A DNA stretch of 64,000 nucleotides from Silurus meridionalis (lineage: Eukaryota > Chordata > Actinopteri > Siluriformes > Siluridae): positions 19,287,856-19,351,855 of the forward strand of contig NC_060884.1 of NCBI RefSeq assembly GCF_014805685.1, written 5' to 3'. The translations under genes and the position numbers were made by a program. The notes below the pieces were generated by a model that was not told the DNA's origin, searched no databases, and saw only the letters and a program-made list of their open reading frames with translations. Position 1 is the stretch's first letter, and each line of letters opens with the position of its first letter. Positions 1 to 12,197 of this stretch are shown here, in pieces.

Positions 1-3000
1 GATTGCAATAGATGTAGCTAATAAACACTTTCTTTCTCTTCTGGTGCTTCGACATTTATATATGTATTGGACAGACAGATATTGAAGTTATATTGACAAC
101 TGCATGCGAACATAAATTAATTATTAAATAAAATATTATTAATTATATTATTAAATTATAATTAAATTATAATTATTAAATTAATGTTTAATAAAGCAGC
201 AACAGTGCCCTTTGTGAATCAGCCAAACTTATCTGAAATCTTATCTGCCTGCATCTTCCAAGCTCTTGCAAACAGATGAAAGATAAACACCAATATGAAT
301 ATACCAATTTGACCTCACAGGAGCCTTTCTCTCTATTTTTCTGCATCTCTAACAGGACAAAATGAGTCGAATGTAGGCACAAGGCTAAGGATCTCCAATT
401 TGCTGTAATCTCCTGTACATTAATTATTGAGATTATGAGGCCAGAAAGGGTGCATACTGGTGAAGCATATAACATTGAGGGAGTCATTATCATTAGCACA
501 TGTATGTGCGTTCATGTGTCATGTGTCTGTATTTTAATCTTTATGTAATAAAAATACCAGGCATACTGGTCCAATACATGCCTGCATATACTGTACTGGA
601 TACTCTTGCATGTATTTTCAGACTGGTGCACATTTTTGTGTTTTATAGACAGTTGTTAGGTCTAAATGTTGTGAACACCTGAGATTTAGTCTAACACCGA
701 ATTTACACTGTATAACTATGTGAAAACCAGAGAAATTTATAATTTGACCGTGTATCCTGAGGATTGTTTCCACTAAATATTTTTTGTTTGAGAGTTTGTT
801 TTAGTCACAAATTAAATGTTTTTTTTTTTTTTACAAAGTCTTCTAGCAAAATGTTTTTGCAGACCTGGCACTGGAAATTTTCTTTCTGTGTAGACTTGCA
901 GGTGGGCTGATTGTGGCTCAGTGGTATAGATGCTCATTGCTTTCATTCTATTTTAAATTTCCCATCTGTTTACATAGTGTGCTCAAATAAGTGGATAAGA
1001 AAAAGAGGAAATTTGGAAAAAGAGACACTGCAGGTAACAACCAAAAAATAAAAAAAACCATGAATAGATACGATAGGACTGGAGACTTCAATGTCTGCGG
1101 GGGGTACAAAACTCAAAGCTGTTCTATGATTCATATGTTCAGAGGTGTGAGCTTTCAAGCTTCAAAATAAAACTGTTTCTTTAATGTGCTATAGGAACAG
1201 AACTGTAAGTTAGATCAAAAATAAGACCAACAGCCCCTGAGAAATGTATGCTATGCTCCTTTTTTGCATTGAGAAGAGATGTAATTGCACCAATTACTGG
1301 TTACCTTAATTGCACTGAGGTTAATTGCACTCTTCATGGCTTTGCTTCATCAGGTGATTTCCTAAATGAGAAAGTTATCAGTGTCCATGAAGTAGTGTAC
1401 ATGGATCAGGTAGTGTGTGCCTGTGATCTGGGCTTTAATTAATGTATTGACAGGAATATTGACTACAAAAGATAATTGGGAGAATTAGAATTGGGAGGTG
1501 AAGGAAAGGAGTAAAATTGGGCAACTCGAATAAGAAGAAAATGAGTTACATTGTGATTTTAAGTGGCTGTGATGTACAGGAAAATGGCTCATTAAAAAAA
1601 GATCAGGAGTAAGTAAAATGTTATGAATCAGGAAAAAAAAGGTTGAAAAGAAACAACGTGAGACACAAATAAATGCCCAGAGAAGCTGAATTAGCCAGTG
1701 GCTAAAAAGGTCTGTGGAAAAAAGTGGAAGAAACAAGCAGGTAATATAAGTGCCAGGCTAGTGGCAGATGAGCATTCCCCGTCATCATAACCTGGTGAGC
1801 TGTGAGCGGGTTGTCATGGAGATGGTAGGCGGGACAGTGTGATCTGTTCGTGGCAGTGTGTTCACACACTCTTATGCCAGCAAGGGAACCCTGCACTGTT
1901 TTTGCCAGGGCTGGAGCAGTCTCAAAATCCACAGACAGACATACTGTTACAGCACACAAAATTGAGTTCAGACAAATAAAAGACATTTTTGAAAAACTCA
2001 ATCAGGAAGGAAAACATCTGATGCTGGGATCATTTTACACTGATGTAATATGGGGAGAATCCATAATGATAAAGGCCCTTCAGTGTGGTCAAAGAGATGC
2101 AGAAATGCCTTGTGCTATGCCACTCGACCACCTTTTGTGGCAGTGATAAGAGCATAAAGCACATAAGACACAACACTTGATCCTGCATGTAGTTAAATGT
2201 AAGCATATACACTGCTGTAGTAGAGTAGCATCTCAGTTTACAGGAAAAGGCCAGAAAATTGTATACCCCTTTGATGTTTAGAAAAACACCAAAAAACAAC
2301 TAGCTGTTTTTGCAAAACATAATTAGCAACAGTAATGAAGATTATATAAATTATTTATTATTGGTTTCATGTGTAGTGATATAGCTTCCAACTGAAGTCA
2401 ATTCGGCCACTGAATCTGTCGTGGCCAATAATTATCAATTCTAACAAATACAATAACAATGTTTCAATGCCAAGTAAAATAAATTAAACTAGGTTTAGGA
2501 TTCAGGGTTGTGGTTTCACAGGAAAAGACTTAATTTAGCAGAAATTATGCCAGGCAGTTCCATGGAAGCACCCAAAAACACAGACAATACACAATCTTTA
2601 ATACACTTATCTGCCATCTGTGCCATCTGTCTTTTTTTTTTTCAAGCATTTCCCTCACCCCAGCTATATTTAAATGCCCAGGTTATTTCCAATTAAATAG
2701 AATATTGTTGGTGTAGCCCATCTATCACAATTTTATAATAAGTGACGTGATTCACCAGGCAGCACTTAAAATTTTGGCTATCCGTTCTTTTGACACATTT
2801 ATTATTCTTGAAAAATCACCCTTTCAGAAGTTAAGAACAAAATATTTTGTGCTCATTACTCCTTCAGTTGTGCTGTTTCTACTCACAAATTAATCACTTA
2901 CTGTGAATACACTAATTTGAAATACTTGCGAGAAACCCACAATAATAAGAAAGGTTAAAATGTGCAAGGCACCGTAAATCAAGCAGGAGAGAAACACAAT

Positions 3001-4543
3001 AAGCAATCAATAGCCACAGATGGAAAATATTTGTGTTTGCTTTATTGTGCGTTATTGTTAATTGAATTGAATTGAACTTAAGCATCATTAAATATTTCAC
3101 TTGGAATAGGAATTTAATATTTAGTATTTCATAAATCAAATACACTTTAAATAAAAAAAATAATAAAATAAAATAATATAGAGTATATACAGTAGCTTTA
3201 GTAGCTTTTTACTACAAACAGCATTTTTAAGATCAGCAGCCATGTACAGACAATAGCTGAAGTAAGTTTTACAGGCTAAATACTAAGCTTGGAAAGGAAG
3301 TTACATGAGAATTATACCAACATTTTAAAAATACAAATAACCCGGCCAGATAGCTGCCTTCCTCTATTTGCTTTCCTTGTATTATTAATTTCTAGGTCAA
3401 ACCGGCCGCCTACTACACACAAACTCAGCTCAGAGTGCCCACTCATCCTTACATCTGTGGTGTGTTTACTTGCGAACCTTGCATCTGGAGAAAAGCTCCC
3501 TAGTTTGCCCAGGCTTCCTATCAGTTCTCAGCAAAGCTAGTGCTCTATCAAGTTCTCATCCTGTTTGTTTGCACCACTCTCTGAGTGAGTCACATTGAGT
3601 CATTTTACTGTGGAATATCAGATGAACAGATATCTTTGAGTTCCACTGTGTCTCCGTTTAAACTTATATCTTGTGTGCTATAATCAGATTATACACTGAG
3701 ATGACAGTCATCTACTGATCTCCCTTTGAGGTAACTAGGGTTTAACAACACATCAGTGTGCATGTTTGTTGAGAAACAAAGGCATTATCATGAAGTATTT
3801 ACCAACAAGTATGAACAAGAATTACTTTAGTCTAAGCCTTAGATACTTCTCCCACTACATACAGAGCATCCAGTACGAAATCTATAGCACAATATTTCCG
3901 GAGCAAAAGTGAATATGTAAAATTAGAACCCTTATTACTATTTCTACAGATTTTGTCATGGGCCATAAGAAGTGCAGAGCAATAATAAGAGAGGGACAAA
4001 AATACACACACCACATACCCACTGTGTTGCTAGACTCGCCATCTACCTGCTAATGAGAACACGCAGATGCTTAGGAGGTTTTAGGCCTTCCAAGCCATTA
4101 ATTTACCAATAGAATATTGTCACCCACATATTATTCACTATTAATAATATATCTTTATTAACTATGTTATCCTGCTCAGAGTTGTAGGAGCACTCTACAC
4201 TAGTCAAGAATAAACCCTGGTGAAGGCAGTTGTGATGCCAGTCTATACCATGATGCTTTATACAGATTTACACACTTATTGCCACCTAGGGACAATATAA
4301 TGTAGCCTCTCTATGATCTCTCTATGAAGTCAGAGGAAACCGATGATGTGCTTAGGAGAACATGCATGTATATATTCATTCTACTGCACCAGTAATACCC
4401 TCAATACAATAAAAATACACTTTAAAACAGCGGCAAGCACACGGCATGGCCAGTTACACACAGGTGGCTATGAGAATGGCACTTCTGAAGAATTGTCACA
4501 CTGTCATACCATCAGAAGAATTATGCTGGTTTTGCACACTTAG

Positions 4544-4801
4544 TCACCCCTGGCTGTTTCCATAGAGACAGAAGACCAGTGGGTGTGTGAGTGTGATGGC
4601 AGTAATGGTCCATTAGGGTAGGACACTCTCTCAGTCACCTGCAGTGATTGTGGTGCTAACAATCCCATCAACCTCATCAACTGTGACCAGCTGGTGGAGT
4701 TAGGTATGTGTGAAGCAGGCAAGAAAACACACTACAGCAAGTGCAGTACATGCAGTGCATGTGTGGACTACACCAGAGTTACGATAAGTCTGTTATACTA
4801 G
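4544..4801 (+). pseudogene. Cysteine-dense coding-like relic, unidentified
   Basis: In one forward frame the sequence reads like an extracellular cysteine-rich protein, broken by a stop at 4619-4621. The first part contains EDQWVCECDGSNG. The second contains TCSDCGANNPINLINCDQL, then GMCEAGKKTHYSKCSTCSAC, and ends at a stop at 4799-4801. There are nine cysteines in about 65 codons, several as CxC or CxxC pairs. A donor-like GTATGTG follows the glutamate-leucine codons near 4705. I do not recognise the family. It may be a decayed exon or retrocopy fragment inside the kcnb1 intron, or a chance reading. Confidence 0.25.
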
Positions 4802-5402
4802 TGTTCTATTGTATCAGAGTTTTAAATAGACCTGAAAGTAACACGCTTTCTAATCTTACACTGCTAAATAGACAGTGTCACCAAATAGGCAACAAGGCTT
4901 CATCATCAAGGCCTCTTCAGTCATATCATCTATAATTACTGCAAATCAGACCTTAGTTACATAAATTATGAATAAAGAGATCTAAAAGTAATGGCTTTGG
5001 AGTAGAGGCCACAGAGGCCTGACCCTGTTGTGCCCAATTAATTTAGAAGGTTTAGAAGGGAATGAGTGGACAAGGACGACTTTCTTCCTTGGTGGTATTA
5101 TTACAGTGTCTTGTAGTGATGCAGACATACTGTTTATTCTCTGTGTGGTTACTTTTTTTTTTTTACTAATGAAAGCATTGCAGTGGGATCCTCCTTTGCA
5201 CCAAAGCACATTTCTGTCTGTCAGCCTGTAAATCTCTCTTTCCCTCTGTCTGAAAAAAGACAGCTAGGCCATTTGTGAGTGCTGATGCCTGTTTTACAGT
5301 AGAAGCAAGAAAGAGTATTGATTAAAAAGGATGAGAGGAAAAGACAAGAAGTGTGAAAATAAAATCCCTCTCTAGCTGCTCGCCCTTGATTATGAGACCA
5401 TT

Positions 5403-5487
5403 TGTGTGTGTGTGTGTGTGTGGTGTGTGTGTGTGTGTGTGTGCGTGTGCGTGTGTGCGTGTGTGTGCCTGTGTGCGTGTGTGTGCG

Positions 5488-5528
<41 letters not shown>
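5403..5528. repeat. (GT)n compound microsatellite
   Basis: GT dinucleotides interrupted by GCGT and GCCT variants. The short reading frames seen across it are repeat artefacts. Confidence 0.95.
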
Positions 5529-5530
<2 letters not shown>

Positions 5531-5831
5531 ATTGCTTCACTTGGAATACTTCATGATAACAATATGTACTGAAGTACATCTAAGAACCTTTTTTGTTTGT
5601 AAAACATATATTTTTTTTTTGTAACCCTGAACAACCTCATTGAAAAAAGCGTATGATTAAGTAGAAAACCACTGAAGCATAAGTAACAGGATTAGATCCT
5701 TCCATCTGTGATTCTTTAAAAACTAAACAGAATGGGCAGTTCAGGGAGAGGGAAAAGAATTCCCTACTCACCCCGTGTTGACAAGAAGTCTGTGAAGGTG
5801 AGAGGAACATAGAGGATCTCACTGTATATGG

Positions 5832-5833
<2 letters not shown>

Positions 5834-5895
<62 letters not shown>

Positions 5896-5917
5896 ACACG
5901 CAATCACACACACACAA
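5834..5917. repeat. (CA)n microsatellite
   Basis: CA array, pure to about 5888 and imperfect beyond. It is complementary to the GT array about 300 bp upstream. Confidence 0.95.
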
Positions 5918-6916
5918 TGAAAATACACTCTATGCCCGGTAACCGAGGTTCAGAGACAGCCAGAGACAGTGTCCTCTGAGGAAACTTCTTGTCCAAGACA
6001 GCTTTAAATAGTATTTCAATCCTATTACATTTATCCTCAGTCGTCCTTTGCTCTAGGTAGCCATGATGTTTCCACTCATTTATTACTACCTCCTTTGTTC
6101 TCTTTCTCTTTTTCGCTCACCCACTATCCTATAGTATTTCTTAATTTACATGGCTCCTTGCTCAATCCTGTTTATTGCAAAACCAGCAGGATAAGAATTG
6201 CGGTTTGTTATATGTCCTTATTTCTTCTTTGCTCTTTTGCTGTTTCTGGGCTCCAGACATGTTTGCTGTTGATTCTAATCACACAAGTATGCTCCTTGAA
6301 ACACATCTGCCCCCTTGCACTGATGGTTCATAAGCCATAAGCCTGGATATTTTGGTTCAATTGCTCTTTCTTTTAAATTTATAGACAGATACAAACACTC
6401 TGGGGCCCATGTATGCAAATATATAATAATATAATATAACATGTGATTATACAAAGCTGTGTGGAAAAAATACTGTGTCATAAAAATGATTGGTCAAATC
6501 TGACCAGAAAACAAAATTGGTTTTGTAGTCCCTGTGGAAAAGTTCAGTTACTCTGCTCAGGAAGTGATTTTTATGTGCAACCTATTATATGGAAGTGAGT
6601 CTAATACTGATACAACACTAAAAACTTTTTATTTTTCTTTACTCTTCTACAATTCTGAAATATTAGTTGCTTGTGTATGTTCTTTTTCTCCAGAGGATTT
6701 TTACACGTGAATCATGAATTATTTGACTCAAGAACACAGGATATTGTCTAAGACAAGCAGGTTCACAGAGCGTTAGACCAGTTTTTAAAAAGTTTACTTC
6801 ATGCCAATCTTTTGTTCATTTACTCTAAAACATGAGTATGACCTGAAGTAAAAAAAAAAGTGGGAATATGTAGGGGGAGAGGAATGACATGGCCTCTTTT
6901 TTTCTCCCTCTCAATG

Positions 6917-6917
<1 letters not shown>

Positions 6918-6972
<55 letters not shown>
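6918..6972. repeat. (CA)n microsatellite
   Basis: Uninterrupted CA run. It lies about 70 bp before a GT run of similar length at 7039-7096, so the two are potential inverted-repeat arms. Confidence 0.95.
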
Positions 6973-6975
<3 letters not shown>

Positions 6976-7036
6976 CTGAGTGCAGAAGCCCCTTAAGAAG
7001 ATAAAATATTCAGGTGTGGTTGTGTGGTATTGCCAG

Positions 7037-7038
<2 letters not shown>

Positions 7039-7096
<58 letters not shown>
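7039..7096. repeat. (GT)n microsatellite
   Basis: Uninterrupted GT run, complementary to the CA run at 6918-6972. Confidence 0.95.
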
Positions 7097-7097
<1 letters not shown>

Positions 7098-8492
7098 TGA
7101 CGATACAATTGAGTACAGATGGAACCCAAAAGTTAGCAAAAAATATATGGCCACATTTAAGTCCTCAAAAAGATGAAGTGCATCTTTCACCACCACTTCT
7201 GCATATTCTAGTGACCTACTACTCTGCCTCAGAGAAAACCTTTCCTCGATCTTTCATGCTCTCTGAAAGCACCCTGCAAATGTCACATTTGCCAGCTTGC
7301 TCTATTCTGTTCCTCCCAAGCATCAATTAAATTGTACTCTCTCTAGGCACCAAATGTTTGGTTTTACTTTAAGTTATTATGTGTGTACAAGCTGGTTTCA
7401 TTTACTGATAGAACATCCAGTTCAATATTAATATGAATGCATGCGTAGCATGTGTGTGTCTGATTGCGCTTCACCAAGCACATGACAAGATGGTTTCTAC
7501 CAAGGATTGTGCCCCTCTGACCCTCTGATGTAATTCATGCAAAAGTGAACTAAATCCAGCTGTATTTAATATTATCTCATAGGCCATAGGCTTCTTTAAA
7601 TAAATGTTGCCTGCAGAAAGATATTGAATGAAACAGTTATTGACTTTGAGAATGAGAACTACAGACTATGACAGGTATTGACAGTGACTAGGCAGCTAAA
7701 AATATTTGCCTAAAATAATTTAAAAATCTTTCCCTATGGTGTATGAGATATAGCTGTATCAGTTCATGGTGTTTATGCAAAAGCTTATAGTGTTTTACTA
7801 CGATATTAAAAAGCTATAAAAAAAAAAATGTTTTGCTCAGAGATGTTCTGCTAACCCATTTTCAGTGCCTACAGTAGCATTGGCCTTAATAGAATTTCAG
7901 GCCATTTACAATGATGTGGATGCTCACAAGCGCCGGATGTAGTGACTTGTAGCTTGTCACTGAGTTGTTGCTCTCTTTTTTCAGCTATGTGCTATCAAAA
8001 CAAAGCTAGGTTTATAGTTGTTGACTCATGTCAGAGTTATCCTATACATTGTATGGCACTGAGACAGTGACTCTACAGTGATCTAGCACTAAAAGGCACA
8101 AGCACATGAATAAACCATTATAGTGCCCACTGTCTGCTCAAGTATTAGCTATGCTAGCATCTCTGTGATGCTGTCTTCCCCAAAGCCTAGCAGAGCAAGT
8201 TCTCTCTCACTACAAAGAAACCAGAGGAGAGAACGAATGAGTCTCAGCATAGCATATGTAAAAAAAATGAAAAGAGTGAAGAGTGTAGAAAGATACACCA
8301 GTACAAGTAAAAACCCAAGCCAACCATGGAGGAGAAAGAGAGGAACAGAGAGAAAGCCTGCATCACAGCTCAGTTATGAAGAGCCTGTGCCTCTCAACAA
8401 TCACAGCCTGCTGTTGGCACCACAAACAAGTTCTATCTCCCTTATCCAATCATCCCAGTAACACGTCCAAATCCCTGCACTCTTACTGTCCT

Positions 8493-8494
<2 letters not shown>

Positions 8495-8536
<42 letters not shown>
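8495..8536. repeat. (CA)n microsatellite
   Basis: Pure CA array in the putative kcnb1 intron. Confidence 0.95.
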
Positions 8537-8776
8537 TTTGCTCTGTGCCAGAACTGGTTACCAAGGAAACAACATGTCAGAATATGCAAGCTTTGTATTT
8601 CTTTTAAAAGACTCATTTAAACATGTTTTTTTATTGGCAGTGTATATCTTCTACTGTGACTACAAATCTACCTCTGTATTATAATGTTCTTATCAAATTA
8701 GTGTTTTAGAACACTTCTTTACATGAAATGTAATTCATGTAAACAAATAGGTAAACCGCAGTAGGTTATGTACTGG

Positions 8777-9179
8777 TACATTATGTGACTAAATGTATGT
8801 GGACACTTATATGTGGTCTTAAACAAACTGATCTGTGCCTCGAGAATGAAAGAAATAAGCAGCTAGTATGTCTTTGTATACTGTAGCATTAAGATTTCCT
8901 TTGAAGGTAACTAATTGCCCAACTTAAACCTGTCACTATAACCTGCCGATGCCCATGTACACAAAGTGAGACCCATAAAGACATGAATTACCAAAGCTGG
9001 TATGGTCAGGAGACTGACCTCAACTCCAATGAGCCCCTTTGGAAGTGAACAGGAACACTAACTTTGTTCCAGACCTTTTAACTTTACATCAGTGCTGTTG
9101 CTATTAAGGATGAATGGGCACAAATCTATTAGAATGAAATGTTCATTGGTTGTGAACACATACTTTTGGCCATACAGTG
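8777..9179. mobile_element. Tc1/mariner-like element, decayed
   Basis: The left end (TACATTATGTGACTAAATGT, then ATGTGGACAC) is an imperfect inverted match of the right end, which reads ACACATACTTTTGGCCATAC then AGTGTA. The interior near 9018-9125 resembles the C-terminal Tc1 transposase DNA segment (a decayed form of the 'DLNP...' region also seen at about 61190). The right terminus is interrupted by the hAT-type element at 9180-10044; its last bases resume after 10044. No intact transposase remains. Confidence 0.7.
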
Positions 9180-10044
9180 TAATGCTGCTATCAATCATTT
9201 CAGTGATCGAGCATTCTAGTGATTATTCCATGGATTAATCGAGTAATCGGATAAGAAGTACTTTTTCTTTATTAAAGAGCAATACTGAATAAAAGAGAGA
9301 AAATAAGACGGTCTCTTGAAATGAACAGGTAATTTGTAAATTTTTATTGCTGAAATTGCATACAAGAATATCAGTCAAAACTAAACCCATTAATGCATTT
9401 AATAGCCATATTACATCAAAATACAAATACAGTTGCGTTCAAAAAATCCATCTGCAGTGGCCTCGTAGAGTGGGTTATAGGTTAAAATTAGTTTAACGTA
9501 ACTCATAATTATTCCCACTCATGTATTTATTAATTAAATCCCACACAGAATTGTGATGTGGATTTCTTGTCTCCGGAAAAGCTGCTTGAAATCCTGTGTA
9601 TTTATCGGCAGCTTTAAAAACGTGTTCCACTACCTACTCGCCTACGCAGCCACTGCAGGGGGACTTTTTGAAAGCATTGTATATAAATAAAAATATAAAA
9701 ATATATTTCAAATTACTTTAAAAATAATAACCACACTGTACAGTGTTTTCTTTATGTTTCAGTTTGAAATGATCCCAAACTTTGGAAACTTTCTGCTGTT
9801 TTCTTTGCCTTTTCCTTGTCCCTTACCGTTTTGTCCCCGTTCCTCCATTTTTTATTCTGCATCGTATGTGTTCCCTGTCCAGAGCATTTTAGAGTTTAGC
9901 TGGTGGTACATCAGTAATAATGGTCCGTGAGTAACGCAGTTCTCCGTGTTTAGTTAAATGGACTAAACGAATCATCAAGGCAACATTTTTTTTACTTTTT
10001 GTAATCGAATTACATGAGTTGCTCAAGGAATCATTACAGCCCTA
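9180..10044. mobile_element. hAT-type non-autonomous element, nested in Tc1 end
   Basis: Ends read TAATGCTGC on the left and GCAGCCCTA-like (ACAGCCCTA) on the right, an imperfect terminal inverted repeat. The element is flanked by a perfect 8-bp direct repeat, ATACAGTG, at 9172-9179 and 10045-10052, the target duplication size of hAT transposons. Both flanks belong to the terminus of the Tc1-like element, so this insertion is younger. The segment near 9235-9420 is shared, inverted, with the element at 17270-17632. There is no transposase frame. Confidence 0.75.
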
Positions 10045-10295
10045 ATACAGTGTATGTGTTATTACATAGCAATAGGCTGTTTCTGTGTTTTTTTGCTTTT
10101 TGTATTGGTTTTATGTGTTCAAATGCTCAATTTTATGGATTGTTATAATTTGTACAAAACAATGTAGCAAATATCAGCCTAAGAAATTTTATTAATATGA
10201 ATGTATTATCTGCTGAGTCATATAGTTTTTTTAATTATTTCATAGTCTGTTTTTTCCAAGATTTACAAGTTCTTGGTTTGTTTGTGTTTTCACAG

Positions 10296-12197
10296 GTTCT
10301 GGCGATCATCTCAATTCTGTTTATTGTTCTCTCAACCATCGCTTTGTCGCTCAACACCCTCCCAGAGCTTCAGGACATGGATGAGTTTGGGCAAATAACT
10401 GACAATCCTCAATTAGCCCATGTAGAAGCAGTCTGTATTGCTTGGTTTACCATGGAATATCTTCTTCGCTTTCTCTCATCACCCAATAAATGGAAGTTTT
10501 TTAAAGGCCCATTGAACATCATTGATTTGTTAGCCATTCTTCCTTACTATGTTACAATCTTCCTAACTGAGTCCAACAAGAGTGTGCTGCAGTTCCAGAA
10601 TGTCCGTCGAGTGGTGCAGATCTTTCGGATTATGCGAATATTGAGAATCCTAAAATTGGCTCGACACTCAACTGGCCTACAGTCACTAGGCTTCACATTA
10701 CGTCGCAGTTACAATGAACTGGGACTGCTAATCCTCTTCCTAGCCATGGGCATTATGATTTTCTCTAGTTTGGTCTTCTTTGCAGAAAAAGATGAAGAAG
10801 ACACAAAATTCAAAAGCATCCCAGCTTCCTTCTGGTGGGCCACCATCACCATGACAACTGTGGGCTACGGAGATATTTACCCCAAGACTTTATTGGGGAA
10901 GATTGTTGGTGGACTTTGTTGCATCGCAGGAGTGCTAGTCATTGCCCTACCCATTCCTATTATTGTAAACAACTTTTCTGAGTTCTACAAGGAACAGAAA
11001 AGACAAGAGAAAGCCATCAAACGGCGTGAGGCTTTGGAAAGAGCCAAGAGAAATGGCAGTATAGTGTCTATGAATATAAAGGATGCTTTTGTTCGAAATG
11101 CAGAGCTAATGGATGTAGTGGTGATGGAGAAAACAGAAGAAAACATGGCAAAGACAGACAAAGTGCAGGACAATTGTCACATGTCACCAACCCGCTGGAA
11201 ATGGACACCTAAGCGCACCATCTCAGAAACCAGTTCAAACAAGTCATTCACTGGTAAGGAGCAAGAATCACCAGTTAGAGACACCAGCCCAAGCAGTCCA
11301 CAACATCTTAATGTCCAGAAACTTGAGGAGATGTACAGCAAAATGGCCAAGACCCAGTCCCAGCCCAATCTGAATAGTAGGGAACAAGGTAATTTGTTAA
11401 AATTGGCAAAGAGAAGAGATGAATTAGAAATGAGAAGCATTGCTGTTAATCGGGCTCCCACCACAACAGAAGGTGTGATGGATATGAGAAGCATGTCAAG
11501 TATTGACAGCTTCATCAGCTGTGCTACAGACTTTCTGGAAAGCTCGCGATTTTCACACAGTCCCATCTCAAACCAACCTAGCCGCGTCAGTGTCAATCCA
11601 GGACTTGAGACAACCCTTGAGCATGAAACAATGAAGAAGCCTGTTGGTCCACCCAAGCCTGGACGAACATTATTCTTTGACAGCCCTCGTGGTCTTCGCA
11701 TTAACAACCCTCTGAAAACAAAGTCTCTCAAGGTCAACTTCTTCTCAGGAGAAACCACAGGCCCTAGTGCAGGTTCAGTACAGGGTGGTGGCACTGCTGC
11801 TCTCTCAGACAGTTCAGATCGGTCCATTATTAGTCCAGAATTGTCTATCTACACCACTGCCAGTAGCAAGACTCCACCCAAGTCACCTGAGACACTTGTA
11901 CCAACTGTTTTCACATTTCATGATGCATCGATCAGCAAGTACATTGATGCAGATACAGATGATGATGACCACCTTCATGATGGACCGGGTTCTAGTCCTT
12001 CTGAACGCCTGTTGGGTAATACTAGTCCCAAGCTCAGCAACAGTTCTTACCAAAGAGGTGCGAATCATCTTGACTTGTCACAGAGAATGCTGGGCCAAAA
12101 CAGTCTGTTCTCTTTGGAGGGTCGATCAAAGGGACAAGAGAATCATATGATTTCAGGAGACAGAGGACATTCTAAAACAATAAGTGAAAATAACTAA
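10296..12197 (+). CDS. kcnb1: Voltage-gated K+ channel Kv2.1-like, last coding exon
   Basis: This exon encodes 633 residues plus a stop and most of a Kv2 delayed-rectifier alpha subunit of the plasma membrane. It starts at a good splice acceptor inside S1 ([19 protein letters not shown]). S2 and S3 follow, then S4 with regularly spaced arginines ([20 protein letters not shown], about 10604-10665). The selectivity filter TTVGYGD is at about 10855-10874, then S6 ([11 protein letters not shown]). The long tail contains [20 protein letters not shown] and the clustering segment [14 protein letters not shown] (about 11493-11535). In Kv2.1 that segment anchors channels at ER-plasma membrane junctions. 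Tail motifs [27 protein letters not shown] and YIDADTDDD match Kv2.1 better than Kv2.2. The N-terminal T1 domain exon lies outside the window. Reading on upstream of 10296 is intronic. Confidence 0.95.
   Translation, partial: VLAIISILFIVLSTIALSLNTLPELQDMDEFGQITDNPQLAHVEAVCIAWFTMEYLLRFLSSPNKWKFFKGPLNIIDLLAILPYYVTIFLTESNKSVLQFQNVRRVVQIFRIMRILRILKLARHSTGLQSLGFTLRRSYNELGLLILFLAMGIMIFSSLVFFAEKDEEDTKFKSIPASFWWATITMTTVGYGDIYPKTLLGKIVGGLCCIAGVLVIALPIPIIVNNFSEFYKEQKRQEKAIKRREALERAKRNGSIVSMNIKDAFVRNAELMDVVVMEKTEENMAKTDKVQDNCHMSPTRWKWTPKRTISETSSNKSFTGKEQESPVRDTSPSSPQHLNVQKLEEMYSKMAKTQSQPNLNSREQGNLLKLAKRRDELEMRSIAVNRAPTTTEGVMDMRSMSSIDSFISCATDFLESSRFSHSPISNQPSRVSVNPGLETTLEHETMKKPVGPPKPGRTLFFDSPRGLRINNPLKTKSLKVNFFSGETTGPSAGSVQGGGTAALSDSSDRSIISPELSIYTTASSKTPPKSPETLVPTVFTFHDASISKYIDADTDDDDHLHDGPGSSPSERLLGNTSPKLSNSSYQRGANHLDLSQRMLGQNSLFSLEGRSKGQENHMISGDRGHSKTISENN

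Larger units (their letters stand above)
1..10295 (+). other. kcnb1: Probable kcnb1 intron (upstream of last coding exon)
   Basis: No convincing coding exon was seen here on either strand. The channel exon at 10296 begins inside S1 with a good acceptor (pyrimidines then cacag), so the exon carrying the N-terminus and T1 domain must lie upstream. In vertebrate KCNB1 these two coding exons are separated by a very large intron, so I infer that this stretch is intron. It holds several long CA/GT arrays, a Tc1-like element with a nested hAT-type element (8777-10052), and a short cysteine-dense relic near 4544-4801. Otherwise it is AT-rich sequence in which I recognise nothing. Confidence 0.65.

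Noticed and set aside
905..950. GTGGCTCAGTGGTATAGATG resembles a tRNA A/B-box region
   Set aside because: No matching acceptor stem, anticodon arm or T-loop sequence follows. Similar strings are common in fish repeats.
10197..10295. Apparent 33-residue N-terminal extension of the kcnb1 frame
   Set aside because: It is intronic. A pyrimidine-rich acceptor ends at 10295 and the extension has no channel homology, whereas S1 starts in the upstream exon.
11177..11827. 216-codon minus-strand open frame
   Set aside because: It is antisense to the kcnb1 tail, has no family resemblance, and is explained by the codon use of the real exon.
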